Positions 1 through 7,824 of a stretch of DNA of 64,000 bases are shown piece by piece. Within the stretch, counting starts at the first letter, position 1; every line of letters starts with the position of its first letter. The stretch comes from Oscillospiraceae bacterium (lineage in GTDB: Bacteria > Bacillota > Clostridia > Oscillospirales > Oscillospiraceae), in assembly GCA_902775355.1 (NCBI GenBank), contig CACYLY010000008.1, positions 22,703 through 86,702 on the forward strand, given 5' to 3'. The notes below the pieces were generated by a model. That model was not told the DNA's origin. It worked only from the letters and a program-made list of their open reading frames with translations, and searched no databases. The translations under genes and the position numbers were made by a program.

Positions 1-672
1 ATAGGTCTCGGGGAAGGTGATGTCCAGCTCCTTCTCCTCGCCGATCTGCATGCCGGCCACCTGCTCCTCAAAGCCGGGCACGAAGGAGTTGGAGCCCAGC
101 TCCAGATCATAGCCCTCGGCCTTGCCGCCGTCGAAGCGCTCGCCGTTGAGGAAGCCGTCAAAGTCGATGTTGACGGAGTCGCCCATCTGGGCGGGGCGGT
201 CCTCCACGGAGACCTTGCGGGCGTTTTGCTTGCGGGCCTTCTCCAGCTCCTCGGTCACTTCCTCCTCGCTGACCTGGGTCACGTCCTTGGGGGCCTTCAG
301 GCCCTTGTACTGGCCCAGAGTGACCTCGGGATACAGGGTGACGGAGAAGGTGTAGCGCACGGTGCGCTCCTCGGTGACCTCCACGTTGTTGATGGCGGGC
401 TGGCCGACGATCTTCAGCTCGCCCTCCTTGACGCCAAGCTCAAAGGCCTTGGGAGCCAGCTCGTCCATGGCGTCCTGATAAAAGACTTCCTTGCCGTAGA
501 AGCTCTCCACGATGGCGCGGGAGACATGCCCCTTGCGGAAGCCGGGGATGCTGATGTTCTTCTTATTCTTCAGGTAGGCGCTCTGGACGGCGGCCTCAAA
601 CTCGGCGGCGTCGGACTCCACCATGAACAGGGCGGCGTTGTTTTCTTTCTTTTCCACGTTCTTGAGAATCAT
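1..672 (-). CDS. tig: Trigger factor, N-terminal part (cut by window edge)
   Basis: Ribosome-associated chaperone and peptidyl-prolyl isomerase that meets nascent chains at the exit tunnel. The visible 224 codons start MILKNVEKKENN and run off the left edge. The family is usually about 430 residues, so the C-terminal arm is missing. The ribosome-binding domain carries the signature IPGFRKGHVSRAIVE (about residues 42-56; the canonical form is GFRxGxxP). An FKBP-type domain begins near residue 155 (VNIDFDGFLNGERFDGG). The start ATG at 670-672 has an AGGAGGAAAG ribosome site just upstream. A promoter with a 17-bp spacer lies at 761-789. It appears monocistronic at its 5' end. Confidence 0.96.
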   Translation of the reverse strand, partial: MILKNVEKKENNAALFMVESDAAEFEAAVQSAYLKNKKNISIPGFRKGHVSRAIVESFYGKEVFYQDAMDELAPKAFELGVKEGELKIVGQPAINNVEVTEERTVRYTFSVTLYPEVTLGQYKGLKAPKDVTQVSEEEVTEELEKARKQNARKVSVEDRPAQMGDSVNIDFDGFLNGERFDGGKAEGYDLELGSNSFVPGFEEQVAGMQIGEEKELDITFPETY

Positions 673-760
673 GCTGCTTTCCTCCTATATTCTGATCACG
701 AATCGCTCGTGATAAAGCGTTTCCTTTACGCTTTCTGTCCTGTGAATGACACAGCGTCTT

Positions 761-789
761 ATATTATCAGAAACCCGCGACAAAATCAA
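761..789 (-). promoter_or_regulatory. Sigma-A promoter of tig
   Basis: On the minus strand there is a -35 TTGATT (784-789), a 17-bp spacer and a -10 TAATAT (761-766). It points at the trigger factor start about 90 bp downstream. Confidence 0.6.
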
Positions 790-821
790 TGTCTTTTTCT
801 TGAATATTCCGGCTTTTTTCC

Positions 822-1511
822 TCAGTCCGTGATCCTGACGGGCCGAAAAGCCACCGCGTCCGCCGAGACGAGCCTGAATTCCGTGCAGCCCCGCCAGCCG
901 TTGAAGGCGGAAGCAATGCCCTTGCCGTGGATGTGACCGTAGCAGCAGAGCCTCACCCGGTACCGCTCCAGCAGCTCCAGGATCTCCGGACACTCGTATT
1001 TCTGGTAGATGGGCGGGTAGTGGAGAAAGACCAGCTTCTCCCGCTCCCCCGCCGCCTGCAGCGAGGCCTCCAGCCGCAGGATCTCCCGGCGCATGATCTT
1101 TTTATCGTGCTCGCCGCCGGTCTCCTCCTCGTAAAACCAGCCCCGGGTGCCGCAGAGGGCAAGGTCCCCCCAGGCATAGCTGTTGTTGTGGAGGATCTGC
1201 ATGCTGTCGAAGCCCTTCTCCCCGAAGAAGCGGTAGGCCTTGGCGGCGGTGCTCCACCAGTAGTCGTGGTTGCCCTTGAGGATGAGCTTCTTCCCGGGCA
1301 GCTCGTGGATGAAGCGGAAGTCCGCCTCCGCCTCCCCCAGACTCATGGCCCAGCTCAGGTCGCCGCAGAGCACCGTCAGGTCCTCCGGCCCCAGGGAGGC
1401 AAAGCCGTTTTTCAGTTTTTGAGCGTGATCCTGCCACTGCTCCCCGAACACGTCCATGGGCTTGTCGCTGCCGAGGGACAGGTGCAGATCACCGATCGCA
1501 TAGAGGGCCAT
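822..1511 (-). CDS. Metallophosphoesterase (calcineurin-like)
   Basis: Predicted dimetal phosphoesterase of 229 residues; substrate unknown. Metal-binding motifs appear in family order: GDLHL near residue 6 (D-x-H), CGDLSWAM (GD), LKGNHDYWW (GNHD), LHYPP, and CYGHIHGKG (GHxH) near the C terminus. The start MALYAIGDLHL places the first metal motif at the extreme N terminus, as is normal for the family. The longer open frame upstream is only read-through of the repeat-rich DNA. It lies head to head with the DUF1540 gene, which starts 69 bp away. Confidence 0.9.
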   Translation of the reverse strand: MALYAIGDLHLSLGSDKPMDVFGEQWQDHAQKLKNGFASLGPEDLTVLCGDLSWAMSLGEAEADFRFIHELPGKKLILKGNHDYWWSTAAKAYRFFGEKGFDSMQILHNNSYAWGDLALCGTRGWFYEEETGGEHDKKIMRREILRLEASLQAAGEREKLVFLHYPPIYQKYECPEILELLERYRVRLCCYGHIHGKGIASAFNGWRGCTEFRLVSADAVAFRPVRITD

Positions 1512-1580
1512 ATCGTATCTCCGTATAAAAACCGCAGAGTCTTCAAATACTGACCGTATCAAAATAAAGGAGGTACTCCG

Positions 1581-1754
1581 ATGAACACCGGGGAAAAAGA
1601 ACGCAATCCGGGCGTGGGCTGCGACGTCACCGCCTGCAAGTACAACACTGTGGACTGCCGCTGCAGCGCCGAGCACATCAAGGTGAAAAACGAGCGGGCC
1701 CTCACCAAGGGCGAGACCTACTGCGGCACCTTCTGCCCCAGAGGGACCTGCTGA
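1581..1754 (+). CDS. DUF1540 domain protein (Cys-rich, 57 aa)
   Basis: Small protein with seven cysteines. The spacing GCDVTACKYN followed by CRC and a C-terminal CGTFCPRGTC matches DUF1540 proteins of Clostridia and Bacilli, which probably bind metal; their role is not known. The start ATG at 1581 has a strong AAAGGAGG site 7-8 bp upstream (1566-1573). The stop TGA at 1752-1754 is followed after two bases by a heptamer repeat array. It is transcribed divergently from the metallophosphoesterase and convergently to the membrane protein at 1873. Confidence 0.85.
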   Translation: MNTGEKERNPGVGCDVTACKYNTVDCRCSAEHIKVKNERALTKGETYCGTFCPRGTC

Positions 1755-1756
1755 AC

Positions 1757-1839
1757 AATTCGGAATGCGGAATTCGGAATGCGGAACGAAAGCCCAAGCC
1801 CTTAATTCCGAATTCCGAACTCCGAATTCCGAATTCCAT
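1757..1839. repeat. Heptamer array in inverted arrangement
   Basis: Left arm (1757-1786) holds four 7-bp units of CGGAATT/CGGAATG. Right arm (1804-1837) holds five complementary TTCCGAA-type units. The two arms can fold into one long hairpin between two convergent genes, so it could also end transcription. It begins 2 bp after the DUF1540 stop. Confidence 0.85.
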
Positions 1840-1872
1840 AAGCGCTCTTTCCGCGCGGCCGATCCGTCCCGG

Positions 1873-3420
1873 TCAGCCTTCGGCCTGCTCCCCTTCGCAG
1901 CGGATGTCAACGGCCTCCGGGACCCCGTAATAGCTCTTGTAATACCGCTGGTGAAACTCCGAAAGCGGCGGGGAATTCCAGCCGTAAAGAAACTCGTCGT
2001 AGGGCCGCAGGACGATCTCGGAAACGGCGCCGTCCTCTGCGGCGTCCTCCGCCTTCTGCCGGATCTCCAGCTGAACGTCCCGGTTCGCCTGATAGCCCAG
2101 GACCTCGTCGAGCAGGCCCAGGGGCACTGCGGCCAGCAGCAGGATCGCCAGGGCCGCCGCGGCTCCCCGCTTCCGGAGCCGGCAGAGGCAGCAGAGGGCC
2201 ATCGCGAACAGGCCCAGCAGCGGGTGCATGGCCAGGCACAGCAGGCCCGCCGCCTCCATTTTTTCCTCCGGCGTGGGCAGCTGACTCAGCCAGACCAGAA
2301 TAAACAGGATCAGGATCAGCACCCAGCAGAAGGAGGTCCGAAAGCCCCAGAGCTCCGTGGCCAGCAGCATAAGCTGTGATCCCAGGCCGACGACCGCCAG
2401 GGTGACCAGATACATCGTACCGTATCGCCGGAAGATCGCGATCAGCGCCGGAACGACCGTCAGGAAAAACGCCAGCAGGCTCAGGCACACGAAGGAGAAG
2501 CGGGCGTGCAGAAAGGCGTTGCGGAAGGCCAGAAGCAGCAGGGCGTTCGCCGCCGACAGCGCCGCCGGGATCCATTTTCGCTCCCGCAGGAAACGCAGGG
2601 CGCACAGCCCCGCCAGCACGACCAGGAAGGCCGTGGAAACCATGGAATAATAGTCATAGCAGATCAGGTCGTTGACCTTGAAGATCAGCGGGATCTCACA
2701 TCCCACGGCGGAGTCGATCCGGACGAAATTGCCCGGCGCGAACAGGACCGAGGCCAGGGCCAGGGCGGACAGGAGCAGGATCACAAGGAATCTCCCGGGA
2801 ACGGCCCTTCTGCGTCGGCACTCGGCGCCCCAGAGCAGCAGCATCCAGCCGAAGGCCATCAGGCCGTACTGCTCCATGGTCAGGCAGGAGAGCACGCACA
2901 AGGTCCCCCAGCCCAGGGTCTGCTTCCGGCTCAGGCCCTCTTCCCGCAGGCGCAGGGCCGCGATCATCGCCGCCAGGAGGAACAGCGCCGGGATCAGATA
3001 ATTCATCGCCCCGGTGATCCAGTAGCTGCTCTCCCGGGACATCTGGACGTCGATCAGCGCGATCAGACCCAGGCTGAAAGCGAACAGCTCCGGCTTTCTG
3101 GTATCGGTCATCCGGCAGACCAGCCGGTAGAGCAGAAAGCCCAGGAGCAGCAGGAGCCAGGGTGTCAGGATCAGGTAGGGAACATGGCCCCACAGCAGCT
3201 GCGCGGAATCGAGGATGTTGATGAACCATCTGCCGTTTCCCACCAGATAGTAGGAGAAGACCGGGGCAAACACGCCCTCCTGGCCGAAGCTGCCGTACAT
3301 AAAGTCGTCTCCCATGGGGAAGACGTTCCTGCAGATCAGAACCTGCATGACGAGGAACATCGCGCTCAGCAGCCAGATCCACTTGGGCACGGCGCGAAGC
3401 GACTTGTTGATCCTGGACAT
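1873..3420 (-). CDS. Polytopic membrane protein (DUF6056-like)
   Basis: Integral membrane protein of 515 residues with about 11 hydrophobic segments. The first segment (about residues 13-30) is followed by a short motif FPMGDDFMYGS that resembles the acidic luminal loop of GT-C-type glycosyltransferases and DUF6056 proteins. A later extracellular stretch, FAPGNFVRID, is also typical of that group. The C-terminal 60 residues are soluble and acidic. I chose ATG 3418-3420 because an AAAGGAAAG site precedes it and the next residues (MSRINKS) lead straight into the first helix. The longer open frame to 3537 runs into an inverted-repeat element. Likely role is transfer of a lipid-linked sugar to a surface polymer; this is inference. 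Confidence 0.7.
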   Translation of the reverse strand: MSRINKSLRAVPKWIWLLSAMFLVMQVLICRNVFPMGDDFMYGSFGQEGVFAPVFSYYLVGNGRWFINILDSAQLLWGHVPYLILTPWLLLLLGFLLYRLVCRMTDTRKPELFAFSLGLIALIDVQMSRESSYWITGAMNYLIPALFLLAAMIAALRLREEGLSRKQTLGWGTLCVLSCLTMEQYGLMAFGWMLLLWGAECRRRRAVPGRFLVILLLSALALASVLFAPGNFVRIDSAVGCEIPLIFKVNDLICYDYYSMVSTAFLVVLAGLCALRFLRERKWIPAALSAANALLLLAFRNAFLHARFSFVCLSLLAFFLTVVPALIAIFRRYGTMYLVTLAVVGLGSQLMLLATELWGFRTSFCWVLILILFILVWLSQLPTPEEKMEAAGLLCLAMHPLLGLFAMALCCLCRLRKRGAAAALAILLLAAVPLGLLDEVLGYQANRDVQLEIRQKAEDAAEDGAVSEIVLRPYDEFLYGWNSPPLSEFHQRYYKSYYGVPEAVDIRCEGEQAEG

Positions 3421-3465
3421 TTTCTTTCCTTTCGCGGCAGATCCCTGCCGCCCTTGAATTTTATC

Positions 3466-3623
3466 CTGATATCTGATAGAAATCCCGGAATCTTTCCGGC
3501 AGAATTCGCGCCAAGCTTCGTTGAAGGCCTTGACCATATCTGTCCATGATGCTCTGCGGCCTTCGCCTCGGCTGGCGCAAATTCTGCTCGGAAATCTTGA
3601 TCGACCTTTCTATCAGGTATCAG
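3466..3623. repeat. MITE-like inverted repeat element
   Basis: Two imperfect arms of about 48 bp face each other at 3466-3513 and 3573-3623. Both arms start CTGATAYCTGATAGAAA and end GCAGAATTYGCGCCA, read inward. About 60 bp of unrelated sequence lies between them. No coding capacity is seen. The element fills the gap between the membrane protein and yraN. Confidence 0.7.
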
Positions 3624-3660
3624 TATCAGCGCCCGCGACGGGCCGTCGGATCATTCCGGA

Positions 3661-4020
3661 TCACATAAACGCGTTTTCGATATGATTGATCCTGACCGGG
3701 CCGTCTGTGCCCCGGGGGGCGTAGACCTCGATCACGTCGAAGCGGGGCTGCAGCGCCGTCTCGTTCTGGCTGAGCCAGAGCTCCGCCGCGGCCAGCACCC
3801 GCTGCTGTTTCCGGGCGGTAACGAACTCCCGGGCCTCGCCGTGGGCGTCGTCTCTGCGGAGCTTGACCTCCACGAAGGCCAGGACCCCGCCCCGTTTGGC
3901 GATCAGGTCGATCTCCCCGAAGCGGCAGCGGTAATTGCGCGCCAGGATCGTATAAAAACGGCGGCGCAGATAGCGTGCCGCCTGTTCTTCCCCAAATTGT
4001 CCCAGACTCTGTTTGTCCAT
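3661..4020 (-). CDS. yraN: YraN/UPF0102 family endonuclease-like protein
   Basis: A 119-residue protein of the UPF0102 group, which has a PD-(D/E)xK nuclease-like fold. The motifs GEIDLIAKRGGVLAFVEVK (about residues 35-53) and the N-terminal G-x-x-GE..A..YL pattern (GQFGEEQAARYL) are diagnostic. The biological role is not settled in any species. The start ATG 4018-4020 overlaps the rnhB stop as TGATG, so translation is probably coupled. It is the last gene of the lepB-ylqF-rnhB-yraN operon, an arrangement common in Firmicutes. Confidence 0.93.
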   Translation of the reverse strand: MDKQSLGQFGEEQAARYLRRRFYTILARNYRCRFGEIDLIAKRGGVLAFVEVKLRRDDAHGEAREFVTARKQQRVLAAAELWLSQNETALQPRFDVIEVYAPRGTDGPVRINHIENAFM

Positions 4021-4619
4021 CAATGCATTTTCCTCAAAAAGCTGGGGCGGTGCACCGGGCTGGGGCCGAACTGCCGCAGGGCCTCGTAGTGCTGCGCCGT
4101 GCCGTAGCCCTTGTGCTGCTCGAAATGGTATTCCGGGTACTGCTCTGCCAACTGAAGCATCACCCGGTCCCGGCTCACCTTGGCCAGGATGGAGGCCGCG
4201 GCGATGTCGGCGCAGCAGGCGTCTCCCTTGACGACGCAGCGGGAGGGTGTCTCGATGCCCTTGTTCCGGTTGCCGTCGATGATGGCCAGGTCCGGCCTGG
4301 TCTTCAGGCCGGCGATGGCCCGGTTCATGGCCAGCATGGTGGCCCCCAGGATGTTGCGCTCCTCGATCTCCTGCACCGTGGCGAAGGCGATGGAATAGTC
4401 CAGAGCCTGCTCACAGATCTGATCAAACAGCGCTTCCCGCTTCTTTTCCGTGAGCTTCTTGGAGTCGTCCAGGCCGGGGATCACCAGGCCCCGGGGCAGG
4501 ATCACCGCGGCGGCATAGACCGGTCCCGCCAGAGGGCCCCGGCCCGCCTCGTCCACGCCGCAGAGGCTTTCAAAGCCCTCGGCGAAGATCTCATTCTCCT
4601 TTTCCCACAGATCCTTCAT
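4020..4619 (-). CDS. rnhB: Ribonuclease HII
   Basis: Cleaves RNA in RNA-DNA hybrids, including single ribonucleotides in DNA. It has 199 residues, the normal length. The active-site motifs are GVDEAGRGPLAGPV (about residues 21-34), DDSKKLTEKKRE, and ASILAKVSRD. The start overlaps the 3' end of ylqF by 29 bp, and the stop overlaps the yraN start by one base. This indicates one tightly packed operon. Confidence 0.97.
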   Translation of the reverse strand: MKDLWEKENEIFAEGFESLCGVDEAGRGPLAGPVYAAAVILPRGLVIPGLDDSKKLTEKKREALFDQICEQALDYSIAFATVQEIEERNILGATMLAMNRAIAGLKTRPDLAIIDGNRNKGIETPSRCVVKGDACCADIAAASILAKVSRDRVMLQLAEQYPEYHFEQHKGYGTAQHYEALRQFGPSPVHRPSFLRKMH

Positions 4620-5487
4620 CCGGCTGCTCCAGACTCAGACGGCCCAGCTTGCCGTCGTGATACTCTCCCAACAGGGTGTTCGCCATGCGCAGGAGATCGT
4701 ACTCTCCCCTGCTCACCAGAAAGCCCCGTTTCTTCGCCGCTTCCTCCAGCAGCTCAAAGCCGTTGGCCGCGGGGTCGGGACTGAATTTGTAGCGCTCCTC
4801 CAGGGCCCGGGGGTAGTACTGCCGCAGGCGCAGCATGAAGTTCGCGCCCAGGGTCTCCTTGTCCAGCACGTCGGCCTTGATGGCGTTGGTGATGGCCAGC
4901 ATCTCCCCCACCTCCTGGCTCTCGAACTTGGGCCAGAGGATGCCCGGGGTGTCCAGCAGGTCCAGGCCCCGGTCGATGCTGATCCACTGCTTGCCCCGGG
5001 TGACGCCGGGCTTGTCCCCGGCCACGGCGGCCTTGCGCCCGGCCACCTTGTTGATGAAGGTGGATTTCCCCACGTTGGGGATGCCCAGGATCATGACCCG
5101 CAGGGGGCGGCCCGCCTGACCCTTGGCCTCGTAATCCGCCAGCTTGTCCTTGAGGAGCCTGCGCACGGCGGGCACGAAGTCCTTCACGCCCTTGCCGCTT
5201 CTTGCGTCGGTCTCCAGAACGGCGCGGCCCTGCTCCTCGAAGAAGCGCCGCCAGCGCATCGTGACCGCCGGATCCGCCAGGTCGATCCGGTTTAGGATCA
5301 GGAGCCTTGGCTTGTCCCCGGCCAGCCGGTCGATATCCGGGTTCCGGCTGGAGCGGGGAATGCGGGCGTCCAAAAGCTCGCACACCGCGTCCACCAGCTT
5401 CAGATCCTGCTCGATCTGCCGCTGGGCCTTGGTCATATGGCCCGGGAACCACTGGATATTCATTTTTTCGTAGGCGCCGTCTCCCAT
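4591..5487 (-). CDS. ylqF: Ribosome biogenesis GTPase YlqF/RbgA
   Basis: Circularly permuted GTPase needed for late 50S subunit assembly. The G motifs appear in permuted order: NRID (G4) near residue 63, GIPNVGKST (G1), then DTPGILWPKF (G3). The family N terminus NIQWFPGHMTKA is present. I chose ATG 5485-5487 because it overlaps the lepB stop as TGATG and has GGTGGGTGAAG upstream. The internal ATG 5461-5463, giving MNIQWFPGHM, is the start used by most homologues and remains possible, but it lacks a clear ribosome site. Confidence 0.95.
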   Translation of the reverse strand: MGDGAYEKMNIQWFPGHMTKAQRQIEQDLKLVDAVCELLDARIPRSSRNPDIDRLAGDKPRLLILNRIDLADPAVTMRWRRFFEEQGRAVLETDARSGKGVKDFVPAVRRLLKDKLADYEAKGQAGRPLRVMILGIPNVGKSTFINKVAGRKAAVAGDKPGVTRGKQWISIDRGLDLLDTPGILWPKFESQEVGEMLAITNAIKADVLDKETLGANFMLRLRQYYPRALEERYKFSPDPAANGFELLEEAAKKRGFLVSRGEYDLLRMANTLLGEYHDGKLGRLSLEQPDEGSVGKGE

Positions 5488-6080
5488 CACTTCACCCACC
5501 TGATGGCGTCGATGGGATAGACCACCGCGTAGACTCTGCCGATGATCAGCCGCTCGTCCACCATGCCGATGCTGCGGGCGCGGCTGTCCCGGGAGGAGTT
5601 GCGGTTGTCGCCCAGGACGAAGACGCAGCCCTCCGGCACGGTCTTGGGGCCGATGAAGTCCAGCTTGTTGTGGATGGGCTCCGCGGCGTACTCCTCCTCC
5701 AGAGGCTGGCCGTCCACATAGACGATGCCGTGCTCGAAGTCGATGTTGATCTCCTGGCCCTCGGTGGCGATGACCCGCTTCACCAGGGCCTTTTCCTCAT
5801 TGTTGTCGTCCACGTTTTTGAAGACCACCACGTCCCCGGCCTTGGGCTTGTAGAACAGGTCGGAAACCAGCATCTTGTTCCCCTCGTAGAGGGTGGGGTT
5901 CATGGACGGACCGCTGACATTGATGAGCCGCAGGACGAAGGAGAACAGGATCACGCAGAAGATCAGGGCCACCATCAGGCTCTCGATCCAGTCGTACAGC
6001 TCCCGCCGACCCCGCTCCGCGGGGCTGAGGGCCTCCCGCTCGGCCTTTTCCTGGGCTTTTGTCTTTTTGCTCTTGCTCAT
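5487..6080 (-). CDS. lepB: Signal peptidase I
   Basis: Membrane-bound Ser/Lys protease that removes signal peptides from secreted proteins. It has 197 residues. A charged cytoplasmic N terminus is followed by one transmembrane helix at about residues 32-52. The catalytic serine is in NVSGPSMNPTL and the lysine in LVKRVIATEG. The C-terminal box GDNRNSSRDSR is typical. The start ATG 6078-6080 has a CAGGAGATAAAT ribosome site. It is the first gene of the operon, from a strong promoter at 6157-6185. rplS normally precedes it in Clostridia but is 9.5 kb away here. Confidence 0.97.
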   Translation of the reverse strand: MSKSKKTKAQEKAEREALSPAERGRRELYDWIESLMVALIFCVILFSFVLRLINVSGPSMNPTLYEGNKMLVSDLFYKPKAGDVVVFKNVDDNNEEKALVKRVIATEGQEINIDFEHGIVYVDGQPLEEEYAAEPIHNKLDFIGPKTVPEGCVFVLGDNRNSSRDSRARSIGMVDERLIIGRVYAVVYPIDAIRWVK

Positions 6081-6156
6081 ATTTATCTCCTGCAGCCGAC
6101 GCCCTGAGGCATCTTGATAGATATAAAAAGAATCAGTAAAAAATACCGTACAGGTT

Positions 6157-6185
6157 ATTATACCCCAAAGCTTTGCCGGGGGCAA
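6157..6185 (-). promoter_or_regulatory. Sigma-A promoter of lepB operon
   Basis: Minus strand: -35 TTGCCC (6180-6185), 17-bp spacer, perfect -10 TATAAT (6157-6162). Confidence 0.7.
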
Positions 6186-6198
6186 GTCTTTTCTGCGC

Positions 6199-6227
6199 TT
6201 GCAAGGCCGTGTTCCCTATGATACAAT
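6199..6227 (+). promoter_or_regulatory. Sigma-A promoter of GT2 gene
   Basis: -35 TTGCAA (6199-6204), 17-bp spacer, -10 TACAAT (6222-6227). It fires away from the lepB promoter, only 14 bp apart, so the two promoters are back to back. Confidence 0.7.
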
Positions 6228-6255
6228 AAGATGAATGAAAGCGGAGGTGGCAGCC

Positions 6256-7248
6256 ATGCGCAGGCTCAGCGTCGTGATCCCTATCTATCAGGTGGAGCAA
6301 TATCTGCCGAAGTGTCTGGACTCGGTCCTGCTGCCCGGGCGGGAGGACTATGAGATCCTCTGTGTGGACGACGGGTCGCCGGACCGCTCCGGGGCGATCG
6401 CCGAGGAATACGCCGCCCAGCACCCCGGGCTGATCCGGGTGATCCACCGGGAAAACGGCGGCCTGGGCGCGGCCCGCAACACCGGCCTGGAGGCGGCGGA
6501 GGGCGAGTTCCTGCTCTTTCTGGACAGCGACGACTGCCTTGCCACCCGCGCGCTGGAGGAAATGCTGGAGGAGCTGCGGGAGCCCTGCGACATCCTGATC
6601 TTCGACTATCTCTGCGTGGGCGAGGACGGGCGTCAGCTTGATTACCAGACCGGCTGCGCGAGAGAGGGCTCCTTTCTTTTCGATAACTATCGTCAGCTTC
6701 TGCTGGAGCTGCCCAGCGCCTGCAACAAGCTCTGGCGCCGCAGCCTCTTCACGGACAGCGGTATCCGCTTTCCCGGGCGGCTGTGGTTCGAGGATCTGGC
6801 CACATGCCCCCGGCTTTACCTGCGGGCTGAGACCATCCGTGCGGTGCACAAGCCCTGGCTGCGTTATCTGCAGCGGGCCGGCTCCATCACCAGGGCCAAA
6901 AACCCCTCCCGCAATCGGGAGATCATCGACGCGCTGCAGATCGTCCTGAAAGACTACGAGGAGCAGGGCGCGCTGGACGACTTTGCGCAGGAGCTGGAGA
7001 TCATGGCTGTGAAGCACCAGCTGCTGGCCTCCACGGTGCGCGTCAATCTGGCCGACCCCAGGTCCCCCCTGCAGCGCCAGCTGCTGGAGGATCTAAACGG
7101 GAGCTTCCCCGACTGGCGTAAAAATCCCTATCTGTCCACGCTCCCCGCCCAGCACCGCCTGCTCCTGAAGCTGATGGACCGCCGCGCCTACGGCGCCGTC
7201 CACGTCCTCATGCGGGCCAACGACCTGGTCCGGCGGAAGCGGGTTTAG
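6256..7248 (+). CDS. Family 2 glycosyltransferase
   Basis: GT-A-fold transferase of 330 residues for surface polysaccharide; donor and acceptor are not predictable. The N terminus LSVVIPIYQVEQYLPKCLDS is typical. It is followed by LCVDDGSPDRSG, the ENGGLGAARNTGL acceptor segment and the metal-binding LDSDD (DXD). A WFED motif lies in the middle, as in EpsJ-like enzymes. I chose ATG 6256 because GGAGGTGG sits 6-9 bp upstream; the ATG at 6235 is in frame but has no ribosome site. The stop codon TAG is the first part of a 7-bp repeat array. Confidence 0.9.
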   Translation: MRRLSVVIPIYQVEQYLPKCLDSVLLPGREDYEILCVDDGSPDRSGAIAEEYAAQHPGLIRVIHRENGGLGAARNTGLEAAEGEFLLFLDSDDCLATRALEEMLEELREPCDILIFDYLCVGEDGRQLDYQTGCAREGSFLFDNYRQLLLELPSACNKLWRRSLFTDSGIRFPGRLWFEDLATCPRLYLRAETIRAVHKPWLRYLQRAGSITRAKNPSRNREIIDALQIVLKDYEEQGALDDFAQELEIMAVKHQLLASTVRVNLADPRSPLQRQLLEDLNGSFPDWRKNPYLSTLPAQHRLLLKLMDRRAYGAVHVLMRANDLVRRKRV

Positions 7249-7398
7249 TTCGCAGTTCGCAGTTTGCAGTTCGTAGTTCGCAGTTCGTAGTTCGTAGTTC
7301 GTAGTTCGTAGTTCGTAGTTCGTAGTTCGTAGTTCGTAGTCTCTTTCCCCCGTTCACTGTTCATTGTTCATTGTTCACTGTTATCTGTTCTCTCTTTT
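7247..7398. repeat. Heptamer tandem arrays (GTTCGTA and GTTCACT types)
   Basis: From 7247 to about 7340 there are 13 units of a 7-bp repeat, AGTTCGT or AGTTCGC. A second short array of GTTCACT/GTTCATT units follows at 7353-7380. The first unit includes the stop codon of the preceding gene. No gene is present before the padR promoter. Confidence 0.9.
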
Positions 7399-7458
7399 CT
7401 CCCCTTCGGGGGAGATTTTTTGTTCCCTGTGATTTTCAAAAAAATTTTCAAATACCTC

Positions 7459-7488
7459 TTGACACGCAATACTATGCGTTGTATAGTA
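7459..7488 (+). promoter_or_regulatory. padR promoter with overlapping palindromic operator
   Basis: A consensus -35 TTGACA (7459-7464), 17-bp spacer and -10 TATAGT (7482-7487). A perfect inverted repeat TACTAT-N7-ATAGTA (7470-7488) covers the spacer and -10. PadR regulators bind this kind of dyad, so autorepression by the first gene is likely. Confidence 0.75.
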
Positions 7489-7509
7489 CTGCGCGAAGGG
7501 AGGTATCCT

Positions 7510-7824
7510 ATGGACATTCAACTGAAACGCGGTATGCTGGACGCCTGCGTCCTTGCGGCGATCCAGGACGGGGAGTCCTACGGCTACCAGATGCTCAAGG
7601 ACATGAAGCCCTATGTGGAGCTGTCCGAATCCACCCTGTATCCCATTCTCCGGCGGCTGGAGGGCGCCAAGTGTCTCACCGTCCGCACGGCGGAGCACAA
7701 CGGCAGGCTTCGAAAATACTACGCCATCACGCCCCTGGGCCTTGCCCGGCTGGAGGATTTCAAGCGGGAGTGGAAGGAGCTCCTATCCATCTATCGTTTT
7801 GTTACGAAGGAGGGACACGAATGA
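7510..7824 (+). CDS. PadR family transcriptional regulator
   Basis: Winged-helix regulator of 104 residues, the short PadR-s2 type. The sequence DGESYGYQMLKDM is the first helix region. The recognition part is LSESTLYPILRRLEG, with the wing at NGRLRKYYAITPLG. The start ATG 7510-7512 has GGGAGG upstream. The stop overlaps the next start as ATGA. Clostridia often have this trio of PadR, DUF1700 and DUF4097, thought to sense or answer envelope stress; that role is inferred from the arrangement. Confidence 0.93.
   Translation: MDIQLKRGMLDACVLAAIQDGESYGYQMLKDMKPYVELSESTLYPILRRLEGAKCLTVRTAEHNGRLRKYYAITPLGLARLEDFKREWKELLSIYRFVTKEGHE

Noticed and set aside
3421-3537. Upstream start for the membrane protein at 1873
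   Set aside because: The added 39 residues come from the inverted repeat element and are not hydrophobic; the ATG at 3420 has a ribosome site.
7247-7398. Phase-variable coding repeat
   Set aside because: The array lies after the stop codon, so copy change would not alter the protein.
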